The notes under the pieces are model-generated. The model saw nothing but the letters and a program-made list of their open reading frames with translations, did not search any database and was not told the origin of the DNA. This document shows, piece by piece, positions 54,086 through 63,912 of a stretch of DNA of 64,000 nt (positions are counted from its first letter, which is position 1; each line of letters opens with the position of its first letter). A program made the position numbers and the translations under genes. The stretch is from Hyphomicrobium sp. 99 (GTDB lineage Bacteria; Pseudomonadota; Alphaproteobacteria; Rhizobiales; Hyphomicrobiaceae), in contig NZ_KQ031382.1 of assembly GCF_000384335.2 (NCBI RefSeq), positions 1,116,001 through 1,180,000 on the forward strand. The letters are read 5' to 3'.

Positions 54086-55174
54086 TCAGGCGGCGCTTGA
54101 AACCGGAAAGAGATGAGCGGTGGTGGGATCGAAACCGAGGAAGACCGTCTGCCCCGGCTCGACGAGTTCGCTTTCGTGAAGGTTGCGGCGGTCGGACGTA
54201 ATCAGGAAGTCGCCGAGGCCCGGAACGGCAACCGAATACTCCGCGGTCGACCCGAGGAATATCCGGTTTGTCACGGTGCCCTGGAACCCGGTGGCGCCGG
54301 GCTTGGCATGGCGATCGACGCGAATGGCTTCAGGGCGAATAGCCAGGATCGCCTCACCGGCAGTCAGGCCGCGCCGCTCACCGACGTTGATTGCCGATCC
54401 ATCGGCGAGCCGTAAGGTCCGGCCGTCGGCTTCCAGTAACGCGGTGACGCGGTTCGTCTTTCCCACGAAGTCCGCCACGAACAGGTCGGCCGGGTGATCG
54501 TAGACGTCCTGCGGGGTGCCGAGCTGACTGATGCGGCCAGCGTTCATCACGCAAACGACGTCCGCCATCGACAAGGCTTCCTCCTGGTCGTGCGTGACCA
54601 GCACGAAGGTGATGCCGAGTTCGCGCTGCAGCGTCTGCAACTCGATCTGCATGGCTGCTCTTAGCTTTCTGTCGAGCGCCGCAAGCGGTTCGTCGAGCAG
54701 GAGAACGGCCGGCTTGTTCACAATGGCCCGCGCCAGTGCGACCCGCTGCTGCTGTCCGCCGGACAGCTCATGAATGCGTCGCTGCGCGAAGCCGCCTAGG
54801 CGCACCATTTCCAGCGCCTGGGTTGCCTTGCGCGCGATCTCGGAGGCCTCGATGCGGGGCCGCATCTGCCGCAAGCCGTAGGCGACGTTCTGCTCGACAT
54901 TGAGGTGCGGAAACAAAGCGTAGTGCTGGAACACCATGTTGACGGGACGGCGGTACGGCGCGATGCCGTTCATTTCCCGTCCGCTGATCAAAACGGTGCC
55001 GGAGGTCGGCTGCTCGAAGCCCCCGATCATTCGCAGGCACGTCGTCTTCCCACAGCCTGAAGGGCCGAGGAGCGCGAGAAAGGCCCCCTTCGGCACTTGA
55101 AGATCGACATCCGAAACCGCCGTCACGGCACCATAGTTCTTGGTGACCGAACGGAACTCAATGTCATTGTGCAA
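54086..55174 (-). CDS. Polyamine-type ABC transporter ATP-binding protein (PotA-like)
   Basis: 362 residues: Walker A GPSGCGKTT, signature LSGGQQQRVALARA, Walker B VLLLDEPLAALD, VTHDQEEALSMAD and a C-terminal TOBE domain (about 280-360). First gene of the operon. A 12-bp tandem repeat lies about 30-55 bases upstream of its start. Confidence 0.9.
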   Translation of the reverse strand: MHNDIEFRSVTKNYGAVTAVSDVDLQVPKGAFLALLGPSGCGKTTCLRMIGGFEQPTSGTVLISGREMNGIAPYRRPVNMVFQHYALFPHLNVEQNVAYGLRQMRPRIEASEIARKATQALEMVRLGGFAQRRIHELSGGQQQRVALARAIVNKPAVLLLDEPLAALDRKLRAAMQIELQTLQRELGITFVLVTHDQEEALSMADVVCVMNAGRISQLGTPQDVYDHPADLFVADFVGKTNRVTALLEADGRTLRLADGSAINVGERRGLTAGEAILAIRPEAIRVDRHAKPGATGFQGTVTNRIFLGSTAEYSVAVPGLGDFLITSDRRNLHESELVEPGQTVFLGFDPTTAHLFPVSSAA

Positions 55175-55573
55175 ACAGGATTCCCGGTCTGTTTCCCTAA
55201 CCCCAGTAGCTCGGCGAGTAGCTCGGCGATCGATCTTACGAGTGAATGATGTTTCCTAACAGATAAAGCAAAGCGGCCCCGTTATCGCAATGGCAATTTT
55301 TCGCCGAGGCGGTCACCAATCCCTGCTCAGCCCCTCAACCTAGATCGATGATTGATCATTGTGCCTGCCGATCGGGCGGTCCGATACCGATTCGATTTCG
55401 CCGGTGCAAACAGCCGATTACAAAAGCACGATGCTCCGGGAAGTCCGCTTTGGGTCAAAACCGTCGGCTGATAACCATCCGCCCGAAGATGCAGGGCTGA
55501 ATCCAGGCATCGGATCGGCGCCTCGCGCCCTAGGGGTGCATGCATGTTTGTCTCTCTAATAAGGAGACAAATC
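55175..55573. other. Intergenic region with a short tandem repeat
   Basis: About 400 bases between the PotA-like gene and the small gene on the other strand. GTAGCTCGGCGA occurs twice in tandem at 55206-55229, in the upstream region of the transporter operon. No gene is supported; the open frames on either strand look like chance. Confidence 0.45.
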
Positions 55574-55819
55574 ATGGAGAGGAACAAGCATTCACAGATG
55601 ACAAGCAGACAACCCGCATCCCGTGGAACAAAGGCAGCGTATGGGGATGAAATGCACTTCGAATGGCAGGATCATGCCAGAAGCTATTCTGACAACCAAT
55701 TGATCCGAATTAAGGAAGCAGGATTCGATCCGCGTATCTTCGAGCGCAAAGTCGGGGGGAGTTTCATCGGAAATACGCGCCCATTATTACCCTACTCGTC
55801 TGGGCATCTCTCTTGTTGA
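55574..55819 (+). CDS. Small hypothetical protein
   Basis: 81 residues from the ATG with AAGGAGACAAATC upstream, a strong ribosome site that favours this start over an earlier one. The N-terminal half is polar and probably disordered; the middle (SYSDNQLIRIKEAGFDPRIF) looks folded. I do not recognise it. The last 15 residues may be unstructured. The P-type ATPase gene begins 55 bases later. Confidence 0.6.
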   Translation: MERNKHSQMTSRQPASRGTKAAYGDEMHFEWQDHARSYSDNQLIRIKEAGFDPRIFERKVGGSFIGNTRPLLPYSSGHLSC

Positions 55820-55873
55820 CCGGCTCACGGATGATTGCCATGGATCAATTGAGCCGCACCGCCAGCAGCTATT

Positions 55874-58474
55874 GTGCGCTGGCGAAGAGAGCTGGACGGA
55901 GCAACGGGCGTGAGGCATGAGCGGTTACTTCAGGACGAAGACAAAGGCGATCGGCCGAGATTTTGGACATCTCGCAACGATGACATTCTCCGCGCGCTTG
56001 GGGCCCGGCCTGAAGGCCTAACCTCGGCAGAGGCCGAAGAGCGGCTCGCGCGCTATGGCGCAAATATCGCGGTCGCCAGCGTACGACGGAGCCTCGTCCT
56101 CAAGATCGTGAGGCGACTAGCCGAGCCGCTGATCGCAATTCTGCTCATTGCCGGCGCGATTTCGGGTGCAATAGGGGACTGGCAGAGCTTCGCCATCATC
56201 GTAGTTATCGTCTTGTTTTCCGTCACTCTCGACATGGTGCAGGAGCAGAAGGCGGAAACCGCAGTCGACGCGCTGAAGCGTTCAGTTGCCGTCCGGGCCT
56301 CCGTCCGTCGCGACGGACGTGCCCTTGAACTGCCGGTTGCAGATATCGTCCCTGGCGATGTGATTGAACTTCACGCCGGCGATTTTGTGCCCGCGGACGG
56401 TATCGTGATCGAAAGCCGGGCAGCACTCGCCAACGAAGCTGTTCTGACAGGAGAACCTTATCCGGTCGAGAAACGGATTGGACCATGCGAGGGCATCTCG
56501 CCCGCGGACGCCTTCAATGCGCTGTTTGGAGGCACCAGCCTCGTCGGCGGCGAAGCGGTCATGCTCGTGGTGGCGACGGGCGGGGCTACACGCTTCGGCG
56601 CGATCGCGGCTTCAATCCAAGCGCAGGCGGCGCCGACGGCGTTCGAGCACGGCGTTCATGCACTGGGCATGCTAATCCTGCGTCTCACGGGCTTTCTCGT
56701 CCTCTTTGTGCTGCTCACCCAGCTCGTCCATCACGCGCTCTCCCTCGAAAGCTTTTTGTTCGCTGTAGCGCTGGCCGTTGGTCTGACGCCCGAACTTCTT
56801 CCTATGGTGATGACTGTCACGCTCTCGCGCGGGGCGATGCGGATGGCCGAGCGCAAGGTCGTCGTCAAGCGGCTGTCAGCTATTCACGATCTCGGCGCGA
56901 TGGATATCCTCTGCACTGATAAGACCGGCACGCTGACGGAGGCGAAGATCGCGCATGCTGGCAGCTTTGGCATCGACGGCGTTGAAAACAATCGTGTCAC
57001 CGAGTTGGCACAGCTGAACAGTCACTTCGCGAGCGGCATGCGCAGCGCTATGGACGATGCTCTCTTGTCCGGCGCGTGTGCTTCCGTCCAAGACTGGCGC
57101 CACGTCGACGACCTGCCGTTCGACTTCAACCGCCGCCGATGCTCGATCTTGATCGCGCGCGGCAACGAACATGAGATGATCACGAAGGGCGCCCCCGAGT
57201 CTCTCCTCTCGCTGTGCAGCCAGGCGGAGATTGCAGAAGATACGCTCGTTCCGCTCGACGCCGCGTTGAAGGCGAAACTCATCGACCTCATGGAGGCCAA
57301 GGGCCGAGAGGGTGTCCGTCTGCTTGGCGTGGCGCGGCGCCCGATAGCGGCGGATCGCGATCATATTGATCTCGCCGATGAGGCCGATCTCATATTCGTC
57401 GGATGTGCCGCTTTCCTCGATCCGCCCAAGTTGTCGGCGACGAAGACCGTTGCTCGTCTCGCAGAGGCAGGCGTACGTGTGAAGGTCGTCTCGGGCGATG
57501 CAGCGCCCGTTGTCCAGCATCTCGTCGAAACGCTTAAGCTTCCGGCTCGCGGCATGATCGCGGGCGAGGAGATAGCGAGCCTGAGCCAAGCTGCGCTGAT
57601 CTCTAGGGTGAATGAAGTCGACCTATTCGTTCGGGTCTCGCCGGATCAGAAGAGCCGTATCGTCCAGGCCCTACGTTCCAGCGGCCACACGGTTGGATTC
57701 CTCGGCGACGGAATTAATGACGCGCCCGCCATTCATGCGGCCGACGTCGGACTTTCCGTCGAAGGCGGAACGGAAGTGGCGCGCGAAGCTGCCGACATCA
57801 TCCTGCTTGCGCCCGACCTCGGCGTTCTTGGGGACGGCGTAGCTGAAGGCCGGCGCACGTACGCCAACATCATGAAATATGTCCGCATGGGGACGAGTTC
57901 GAACTTCGGCAACATGGTGTCGATGGCGCTCGCCTCGCTGGTCTTGCCGTTTCTGCCACTGGCGTCACTGCAGATCCTTCTCAACAATCTAATCTATGAC
58001 TTGTCCGAAATCGGTATCCCCTTCGATTCCGCCGACGCAGAGGATCTGGCCCGGCCGAAGACCTGGGATATGAATGCCGTGCTTCGCTTCACTCTGATCA
58101 TGGGCCTTCTGTCATCTGTATTCGACGCGGCGACTTTTGCGCTGTTGCGAATTGGCTTTAATGTGACCGTTGCGGAATTTCGGACGGCGTGGTTCGTCGA
58201 GTCGATCGCGACGCAGATCCTTGTCATCTTCATCATCCGTACGGCGCAGCCGTTTTGGGCGAGCCGGCCCCATCCAGTCCTCGTCGGCACGTCGCTTGGG
58301 GCGCTGACCGTTGCGCTCATCGTGGCGTTGACGCCGCTGGGCGGTGTCGTCGGCTTCGTTCCTCTGCCGCCCTCAATTCTCGCCGCGATTACCTGCGTGA
58401 CCCTGCTTTATCTTGCGGGCGCCGAAGCGCTGAAGCACGTGGCTGTCTCGCCGCAACGCCAGAAGATAGCTTAA
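55874..58474 (+). CDS. P-type ATPase, MgtA-like
   Basis: 866 residues from a GTG start that is not certain. The catalytic aspartate is in CTDKTGTLTEAK (about 349), with LTGEPYPVEK in the actuator domain, MITKGAPES in the nucleotide domain and GFLGDGINDAPA in the hinge. GLTPELLPMVMTVTLSRG and DLGAMDILCTDKTG match the Mg2+-transporting MgtA (type IIIB) group, as do TSSNFGNM and IGIPFDSAD in the last membrane part. It probably imports Mg2+. No riboswitch was recognised upstream. Confidence 0.85.
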   Translation: MRWRRELDGATGVRHERLLQDEDKGDRPRFWTSRNDDILRALGARPEGLTSAEAEERLARYGANIAVASVRRSLVLKIVRRLAEPLIAILLIAGAISGAIGDWQSFAIIVVIVLFSVTLDMVQEQKAETAVDALKRSVAVRASVRRDGRALELPVADIVPGDVIELHAGDFVPADGIVIESRAALANEAVLTGEPYPVEKRIGPCEGISPADAFNALFGGTSLVGGEAVMLVVATGGATRFGAIAASIQAQAAPTAFEHGVHALGMLILRLTGFLVLFVLLTQLVHHALSLESFLFAVALAVGLTPELLPMVMTVTLSRGAMRMAERKVVVKRLSAIHDLGAMDILCTDKTGTLTEAKIAHAGSFGIDGVENNRVTELAQLNSHFASGMRSAMDDALLSGACASVQDWRHVDDLPFDFNRRRCSILIARGNEHEMITKGAPESLLSLCSQAEIAEDTLVPLDAALKAKLIDLMEAKGREGVRLLGVARRPIAADRDHIDLADEADLIFVGCAAFLDPPKLSATKTVARLAEAGVRVKVVSGDAAPVVQHLVETLKLPARGMIAGEEIASLSQAALISRVNEVDLFVRVSPDQKSRIVQALRSSGHTVGFLGDGINDAPAIHAADVGLSVEGGTEVAREAADIILLAPDLGVLGDGVAEGRRTYANIMKYVRMGTSSNFGNMVSMALASLVLPFLPLASLQILLNNLIYDLSEIGIPFDSADAEDLARPKTWDMNAVLRFTLIMGLLSSVFDAATFALLRIGFNVTVAEFRTAWFVESIATQILVIFIIRTAQPFWASRPHPVLVGTSLGALTVALIVALTPLGGVVGFVPLPPSILAAITCVTLLYLAGAEALKHVAVSPQRQKIA

Positions 58475-58582
58475 GGTTATCGAGGCTTACATGCATTGAG
58501 GCTCTAGTGTCCCCGTGGCCTATCTTTTAAAGGGAAGAGGGCGCGTGCGGTGTTTATTCCCAAAATCGAAGGTCTGTGACCC

Positions 58583-59068
58583 GTGAACTTGCAAAGTCTC
58601 ACTCAGGATATCGATAGACTGTCGTCTGCGGACGCCGTCGTTGTAAATAGTTATGCGCGTTATATCTTGAAAAAGTCCGCGCTTTACGCGCTCTCCGCGT
58701 TTATCGCGATTTGCGGCCTTGGATTGTTGGAACTTGCTTCGTTTTGGCTTCTTGAGCCATCTTTAGGTCCTGTCGGAGCCGTGGCTGTCCTGGGCGCCGT
58801 CAACGTGTTCCTGGCACTTTCGGTTTTTGCAATTGCCGTATTGCTCAACCCTGGCCGCGAATTCTCCTTCGCGCTCGACATGCGAAAATCGGCAATACAG
58901 GCATTGGAGCAGGGTGTTTCTCCGATGCCCGGCCGGCCTGATGCTTCTGTCTTTACAATGGGTGAAGCACTGGTTTCCGCGGTCGTCGTGCCGCTGCTGG
59001 TAACGCTCCTTCGAAATTTTAGGGCTGCACAATCCGCGAAGACCGAATTAGCCGAAACAGAGAAATGA
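58583..59068 (+). CDS. Hypothetical membrane protein
   Basis: 161 residues from a GTG start with a weak ribosome site. Two or more hydrophobic segments (about 30-52 and 66-93) lie between a short polar N-terminus and a soluble C-terminal part that ends QSAKTELAETEK. It resembles phage-holin-like envelope proteins of unknown function found in proteobacteria, but this is only a shape match. It follows the P-type ATPase gene by about 110 bases. Confidence 0.6.
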   Translation: MNLQSLTQDIDRLSSADAVVVNSYARYILKKSALYALSAFIAICGLGLLELASFWLLEPSLGPVGAVAVLGAVNVFLALSVFAIAVLLNPGREFSFALDMRKSAIQALEQGVSPMPGRPDASVFTMGEALVSAVVVPLLVTLLRNFRAAQSAKTELAETEK

Positions 59069-59152
59069 ATATCGATTTCTCGAACGCCATTGCTCTTTAT
59101 TTGGCGGTCACCGTCAAGAACGAGAAGCGCTAGAGATGAGCGCGTGACGAGA

Positions 59153-61885
59153 TTATTCTGCGGCGCTGGTTTGTGGCGGTTGAGACGGGCTCGCGTGAGC
59201 TGCGATGCTTTGCGGATGCCACACGACTTCGCGGATAGACGGATCCTCCGGGACGATGTGCAACTCGAAGCCGAGATCATCTGCCATCGTGAGCATCTGC
59301 CGGTTCTCGATGTGCACAAGTCCAAACACCTCCGCCACTCCTTCGGAACGCGCGTAGCTCAGCAGCGCGTTCATGAGGTGCCGGCCAAGACCGTGGCTGT
59401 GCAGGTCGGATCTGATGAGTACACCGAATTCACCTCGGGTCCGGTCAGGTTCCAGAATGAGGCGTGACACACCGAGCAGTTCGCCGGAGTCCTTCTTGAT
59501 CGCGACAAATGCCATTTCTCTCGCGTAGTCGATCTGTGTCAGCGTGGCTAAGAACGTATGCGGAAACGCGCGCCGGCCCGTAAAGAAACGCAGCCGGATA
59601 TCGTCCGGTGATATGCGCGCGAAGAATGGTCCGTAGCGCGGTTCGTCATCTGGCCGGACCGGCCGCAGCGTAATCTCGCCAATGCCATCCACGGTGATCG
59701 TTTTTTGCAACCCTGAGGGATAGGGTCGGATTGCGAGTTCCTGTCTTGGGTTGATGTGCTCATCAGCGAGCTTCAGACGGGCGTCGATCGCGATCACGCC
59801 GTTCTCGTCGACCAACAGCGGATTGATATCCAATTCGCGGATTTCGGGGTGACGGATAATGAGATCGCTCACGCGTACCAACACATCAGCAACGGCGTCG
59901 ACGTCAGATGCAGGCCGGTCTCGATATCCGGCCATCAAGCGCGAGATGCGGGTCTCGGCTATCATCTGGCGGGCGAGGAGATTGTCGAGCGGCGGCAACG
60001 CGAGCGCACTGTCGGCAATGACTTCGACAGCGACGCCACCGGCGCCGAACAGCATCATCGGGCCGAATGTCTGGTCGACGTTCATCCCGACGATGATTTC
60101 GAGCGCATTTGGCCTGCTGATCATGGGTTCAACGGTAAATCCATCGATGTGCGCGTCCGGTAGCTTGGACTTGATGTGCGCCAGCATTTCCACGGCCGCC
60201 TGTTCCGCGGATGCGGCGCTCTCCAAACCGAGGCGTACACCCCCGACATCGGATTTGTGCGAGATATCGGGCGAGGCGATCTTGAGCGCGCATGCCTGCG
60301 CCTGCTTCAGTACCTCAGAGGCGATGTTTCGAACCTCGACGGTGTCCCTCGCGAGCACGGCCCTGTTGGTTGGGATGCCGTAGGCTGCCAGGATCGTCTT
60401 CGTTTCGAGTGCTGACGCGACCGTGCGTCCGGCTTTGAGTATGCGTTGAATTTCCTTAGCCGCGTCTTCCGCGTGGTACCTCCGCTCTTCTGCGGCAACG
60501 GGCGGCGTCTGCATCAACTCGGTTTGGGCTCGCGCATAGTCGACCAACTGCATGAAACCGGTAACTGCTTCCGACGTCGTCGCGAATGTCGGGATATTGT
60601 TTGCTGTGAATAGCTCGCGCGGTTCCTTTGCAACCGCCTCTCCGAGCCAGCACGTGATGACAGGCTTTGTCGGCCGGCCGCTGTCACGGCGATTGAGATT
60701 TATTTCTTCGATTACGGCAGTCGCTGCGTCACGCGCCGGTGTGATCGCGGTTGGACAGTTCAGGACAAGGACGGCATCGGACTGCGGATCTTGGAGAAGC
60801 TCGTGAAGCGCATCGGTGTACCGCTTCGCAGTGGCGTCGCCGATGATGTCGACAGGATTGCCGTGCGACCACGTTGCCGGAAGCACCTTGTCGAGCGCCG
60901 CTATCGTTTTCGTATCGAGCTTCGCCAGGACGCCCTTGGCATCTTGCAATTCGTCGGCTGCGAGAACGCCGGCTCCGCCGCCGTTCGTCAGGATTGCCAG
61001 TCGTTCTCCGGCGAGTTTTGGTGCGTGGGCGAGGATTTCGGCGGCCGCAAAAAGTTCATCGAGCGTCCTGACCCGGAGCAAACCCGAACGGCGGAACGCA
61101 GCGTCATAGGCGGCATCTGAGCCAGCCAACGCGCCCGTGTGCGAAAGAGCGGCGCGGGCTCCGCCAGTGTGGCGCCCGCTCTTGACGACGACGACCGGCT
61201 TCAACCTTGCGGCACGGCGCGCGGCAGAGAGAAACTTCGGCGCGTGCGTAACGGCTTCGACGTAGAGCAGAATAGCGCGGCTAGACCGGTCGGTCGCAAG
61301 ATAGTCGAGCATATCGCCAAGGTCGATGTCTGCCATTTCTCCGAGGGACACCACGTGCGAGAAGCCGATGTGACGAGCCGCCGCCCAGTCGATAACCGCA
61401 GTAATCAGCGCGCCGGATTGCGATACGAAAGAAAGATCTCCCACCAGCGGAGCGCGATGTGCGAAGCTCGCATTGAGGCCTATCTGTGGAACCATAAGTC
61501 CGATGCAGTTCGGTCCCAGGATGCGCATACAATAGGGACGAGCGACCTCGAGCATCTCTTTCGACCTTGGGCCGAGACCTGCTGTCAAAACGACAGCGGC
61601 GCGTGTTCCTTTGCGGCCGAGGTCGGCGATTATGCCAGGCACTGCGGCAGGCGGGGCCGCGACGACTGCGAGGTCCGGCGCCTCGGGAAGGTCATTGACC
61701 GAGCCGTAGCAGTGGCGGCCCTCGACCTCGGAGTGATTTGGATTAACCAGGCGGATGTCGCCAGCAAACTTTCCTGTCGAGAGGTTGCGCATCACCGTGA
61801 GCCCCACCGAGCCTGGCTTCGAACTGGCGCCAATCAATGCGACTGATTTTGGAGCCATGAGGTGCGTGAGGTTGCGTATGGTCAT
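59153..61885 (-). CDS. ADP-forming acyl-CoA ligase fused to GNAT acetyltransferase (Pat-like)
   Basis: 910 residues. The CoA-binding domain begins MTIRNLTHLMAPKSVALIGA, followed by ligase parts with the conserved His motif LSHTGALAGSDAAYDAAF (near 245) and an ATP-grasp domain (about 500-720) ending in ELDINPLLVDENG. A GNAT domain (about 735-890) contains RLRFFTGRRAFPHTFL and RSDLHSHGLGRHLMNALL. The layout matches the protein lysine acetyltransferases of the Pat/YfiQ type, which control acetyl-CoA synthetase and other enzymes. Unlike YfiQ, the active histidine of the ligase part is present, so it may also retain ligase activity. It is divergent from phaC. Confidence 0.88.
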   Translation of the reverse strand: MTIRNLTHLMAPKSVALIGASSKPGSVGLTVMRNLSTGKFAGDIRLVNPNHSEVEGRHCYGSVNDLPEAPDLAVVAAPPAAVPGIIADLGRKGTRAAVVLTAGLGPRSKEMLEVARPYCMRILGPNCIGLMVPQIGLNASFAHRAPLVGDLSFVSQSGALITAVIDWAAARHIGFSHVVSLGEMADIDLGDMLDYLATDRSSRAILLYVEAVTHAPKFLSAARRAARLKPVVVVKSGRHTGGARAALSHTGALAGSDAAYDAAFRRSGLLRVRTLDELFAAAEILAHAPKLAGERLAILTNGGGAGVLAADELQDAKGVLAKLDTKTIAALDKVLPATWSHGNPVDIIGDATAKRYTDALHELLQDPQSDAVLVLNCPTAITPARDAATAVIEEINLNRRDSGRPTKPVITCWLGEAVAKEPRELFTANNIPTFATTSEAVTGFMQLVDYARAQTELMQTPPVAAEERRYHAEDAAKEIQRILKAGRTVASALETKTILAAYGIPTNRAVLARDTVEVRNIASEVLKQAQACALKIASPDISHKSDVGGVRLGLESAASAEQAAVEMLAHIKSKLPDAHIDGFTVEPMISRPNALEIIVGMNVDQTFGPMMLFGAGGVAVEVIADSALALPPLDNLLARQMIAETRISRLMAGYRDRPASDVDAVADVLVRVSDLIIRHPEIRELDINPLLVDENGVIAIDARLKLADEHINPRQELAIRPYPSGLQKTITVDGIGEITLRPVRPDDEPRYGPFFARISPDDIRLRFFTGRRAFPHTFLATLTQIDYAREMAFVAIKKDSGELLGVSRLILEPDRTRGEFGVLIRSDLHSHGLGRHLMNALLSYARSEGVAEVFGLVHIENRQMLTMADDLGFELHIVPEDPSIREVVWHPQSIAAHASPSQPPQTSAAE

Positions 61886-61995
61886 CCCGTTCCTTCGCTA
61901 GTTGCACGTTCCGCCGAGGACGTCTTAGCCGGTACGATCAACCAGGGGCTGATCAGGATCAACCCTTTACGCCCCGCCGACTAACCCTTTTTGAC

Positions 61996-63912
61996 ATGGG
62001 TCAATTCCATTGGCGCTGGGCGTCCCTATTCGATAAGCTAATTGCGGAGCAGTTTGGAGAAGATGCCGTGTTGACCAAGGTGAAGGACGGCGCGCCAAAG
62101 CTGAGCCCCAATTCAGGTCGTGTTCTCGCAAGCGGGCGCGAGACTACATCTGAGAGTGGCGCCGCGGAACGGGTGCGTACGCACGATCATGATGAATTCT
62201 ATCATAATCTGGACCGCTATTTGCACTATCTGCTTGCGCGGACGACTGCCGGTGTGTCTCCCGCAGCGTGCGCCAATGCTTACTTCGATTGGGCCATTCA
62301 CTTGGCATCGTCTCCGGGACGTCAACTCGAGCTTTTTGGTGAAGCCGTCCATCAATGGACCCGGCTGGCGGACTTCACAAAAACTGCGGCATTGGCCGGT
62401 CCCGATGCAGCTCCGTGCATTCTGCCGCGTTTGACCGACAAGCGGTTTCGTTCCGAGCGCTGGAAGGAGTTCCCCTTCAACGTTTATGGCCAATCGTTTC
62501 TTCTCTGGGAAGAGTGGTGGCATTCCGCGGTTACCGGAGTACGCGGCGTAGAGAAGCAGAATGCCGAGCGTCTCGACTTTATTATGAGGCAGACGCTCGA
62601 CGTCTTTGCCCCGACGAATTTTCCGCTGACCAACCCGGATGTTCTCGTCCGTACTCAGGCAGAAGCCGGATTCAATCTTGTTCGCGGCCTATGGAATTTT
62701 CTCGAAGATCTGGAACGGCTTCGTAACCGAGAGGGGCCGGAAGGCGTAGAAAATTTCAAGGTCGGTGAGACCGTCGCTGTGACGCCCGGAAAAGTCATCT
62801 TTCGGAATCATTTGATCGAGCTCATCCAATACGCGCCGACGACGCCGGACGTGCATCCCGAGCCAATACTCATCATTCCCGCCTGGATCATGAAATTCTA
62901 CATTCTGGATCTCAGGCCGGAAAACTCATTGGTAAAGTATCTCACGGGCCAAGGCTTCACCGTGTTCATGGTTTCCTGGCGCAACCCGGGGGAAGAGGAT
63001 CGCGATACGAGCTTTGAAGATTATCGCCGTCTTGGCGTGATGGCCGCGATCGACGCGGTCAGCAAAGTTGCCCGAGGAGAGAAAATTCACGCCGCCGGCT
63101 ACTGCCTCGGCGGAACGCTGCTGGCTACGGCCGCGGCGGCCATGGCGCTCGATAATGATGATCGTCTCAAAACCGTGACGTTTCTTGCTGCTCAAGCGGA
63201 CTTCAGGGAAGCCGGAGAGCTGACGTTATTCATCGACGAGAGCCAGATTTCATTTCTCGAAGACATGATGCAGCAGCAGGGGTTCCTCGATAGCACTCAG
63301 ATGGCAGGGGCTTTCCAGCTTCTGCGCTCGAACGATCTCATCTGGTCGCATGTCATCAACCGCTACCTCCTCGGCGAACGCCAGCCTGTATTCGATCTGT
63401 TGGCTTGGAACGCGGATGCGACTCGCATGCCCTACCGCATGCATTCGGACTATCTGCGTTCCCTTTTTCTCAACAACGACCTCGCTGAAGGACGTTATAC
63501 GGTCGATGGCCGGGCGATTGCGCTCACCGATCTTCACATGCCGATTTTCGCGCTCGGAACCGAGACCGATCACGTGGCGCCGTGGCGATCGGTCTACAAG
63601 TTCAACATTCTGAGCGATTCGGACGTTACATTCGTGCTGACCAGCGGAGGACACAATGCTGGCGTCGTGTCACCTCCGGGATCACCGGGGCGCAGCTACC
63701 AGATGGCGACCGAGTTTGAAACCGATAGATTCGAAAGCCCCGACGAGTGGCAGGCCAATGCGCCGAAATTCGAAGGCTCCTGGTGGCCGGCGTGGACGGA
63801 TTGGGTCGCCGAGCGTTCATCTAAAAAGTCTGCGCCCCCATCAATGGGCGCACCGCGTGATGGACTGGAACCCCTCGAAAATGCGCCGGGAACCTACGTT
63901 TATCAGCGTTAA
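61996..63912 (+). CDS. phaC: Class I poly(3-hydroxyalkanoate) synthase
   Basis: 638 residues. The lipase-like box is AGYCLGGTLL with the nucleophile at about Cys370, with the aspartate in LGTETDHVAP and the histidine in SGGHNAGVVSPPG. The N-terminal domain of about 170 residues and the PAWIMKFYILDLRPENSLV segment are as in PhaC of Cupriavidus. It polymerises hydroxyacyl-CoA to storage polymer. phaA, phaB and the regulator are not next to it; the divergent neighbour is the acyl-CoA ligase/acetyltransferase. Confidence 0.93.
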   Translation: MGQFHWRWASLFDKLIAEQFGEDAVLTKVKDGAPKLSPNSGRVLASGRETTSESGAAERVRTHDHDEFYHNLDRYLHYLLARTTAGVSPAACANAYFDWAIHLASSPGRQLELFGEAVHQWTRLADFTKTAALAGPDAAPCILPRLTDKRFRSERWKEFPFNVYGQSFLLWEEWWHSAVTGVRGVEKQNAERLDFIMRQTLDVFAPTNFPLTNPDVLVRTQAEAGFNLVRGLWNFLEDLERLRNREGPEGVENFKVGETVAVTPGKVIFRNHLIELIQYAPTTPDVHPEPILIIPAWIMKFYILDLRPENSLVKYLTGQGFTVFMVSWRNPGEEDRDTSFEDYRRLGVMAAIDAVSKVARGEKIHAAGYCLGGTLLATAAAAMALDNDDRLKTVTFLAAQADFREAGELTLFIDESQISFLEDMMQQQGFLDSTQMAGAFQLLRSNDLIWSHVINRYLLGERQPVFDLLAWNADATRMPYRMHSDYLRSLFLNNDLAEGRYTVDGRAIALTDLHMPIFALGTETDHVAPWRSVYKFNILSDSDVTFVLTSGGHNAGVVSPPGSPGRSYQMATEFETDRFESPDEWQANAPKFEGSWWPAWTDWVAERSSKKSAPPSMGAPRDGLEPLENAPGTYVYQR

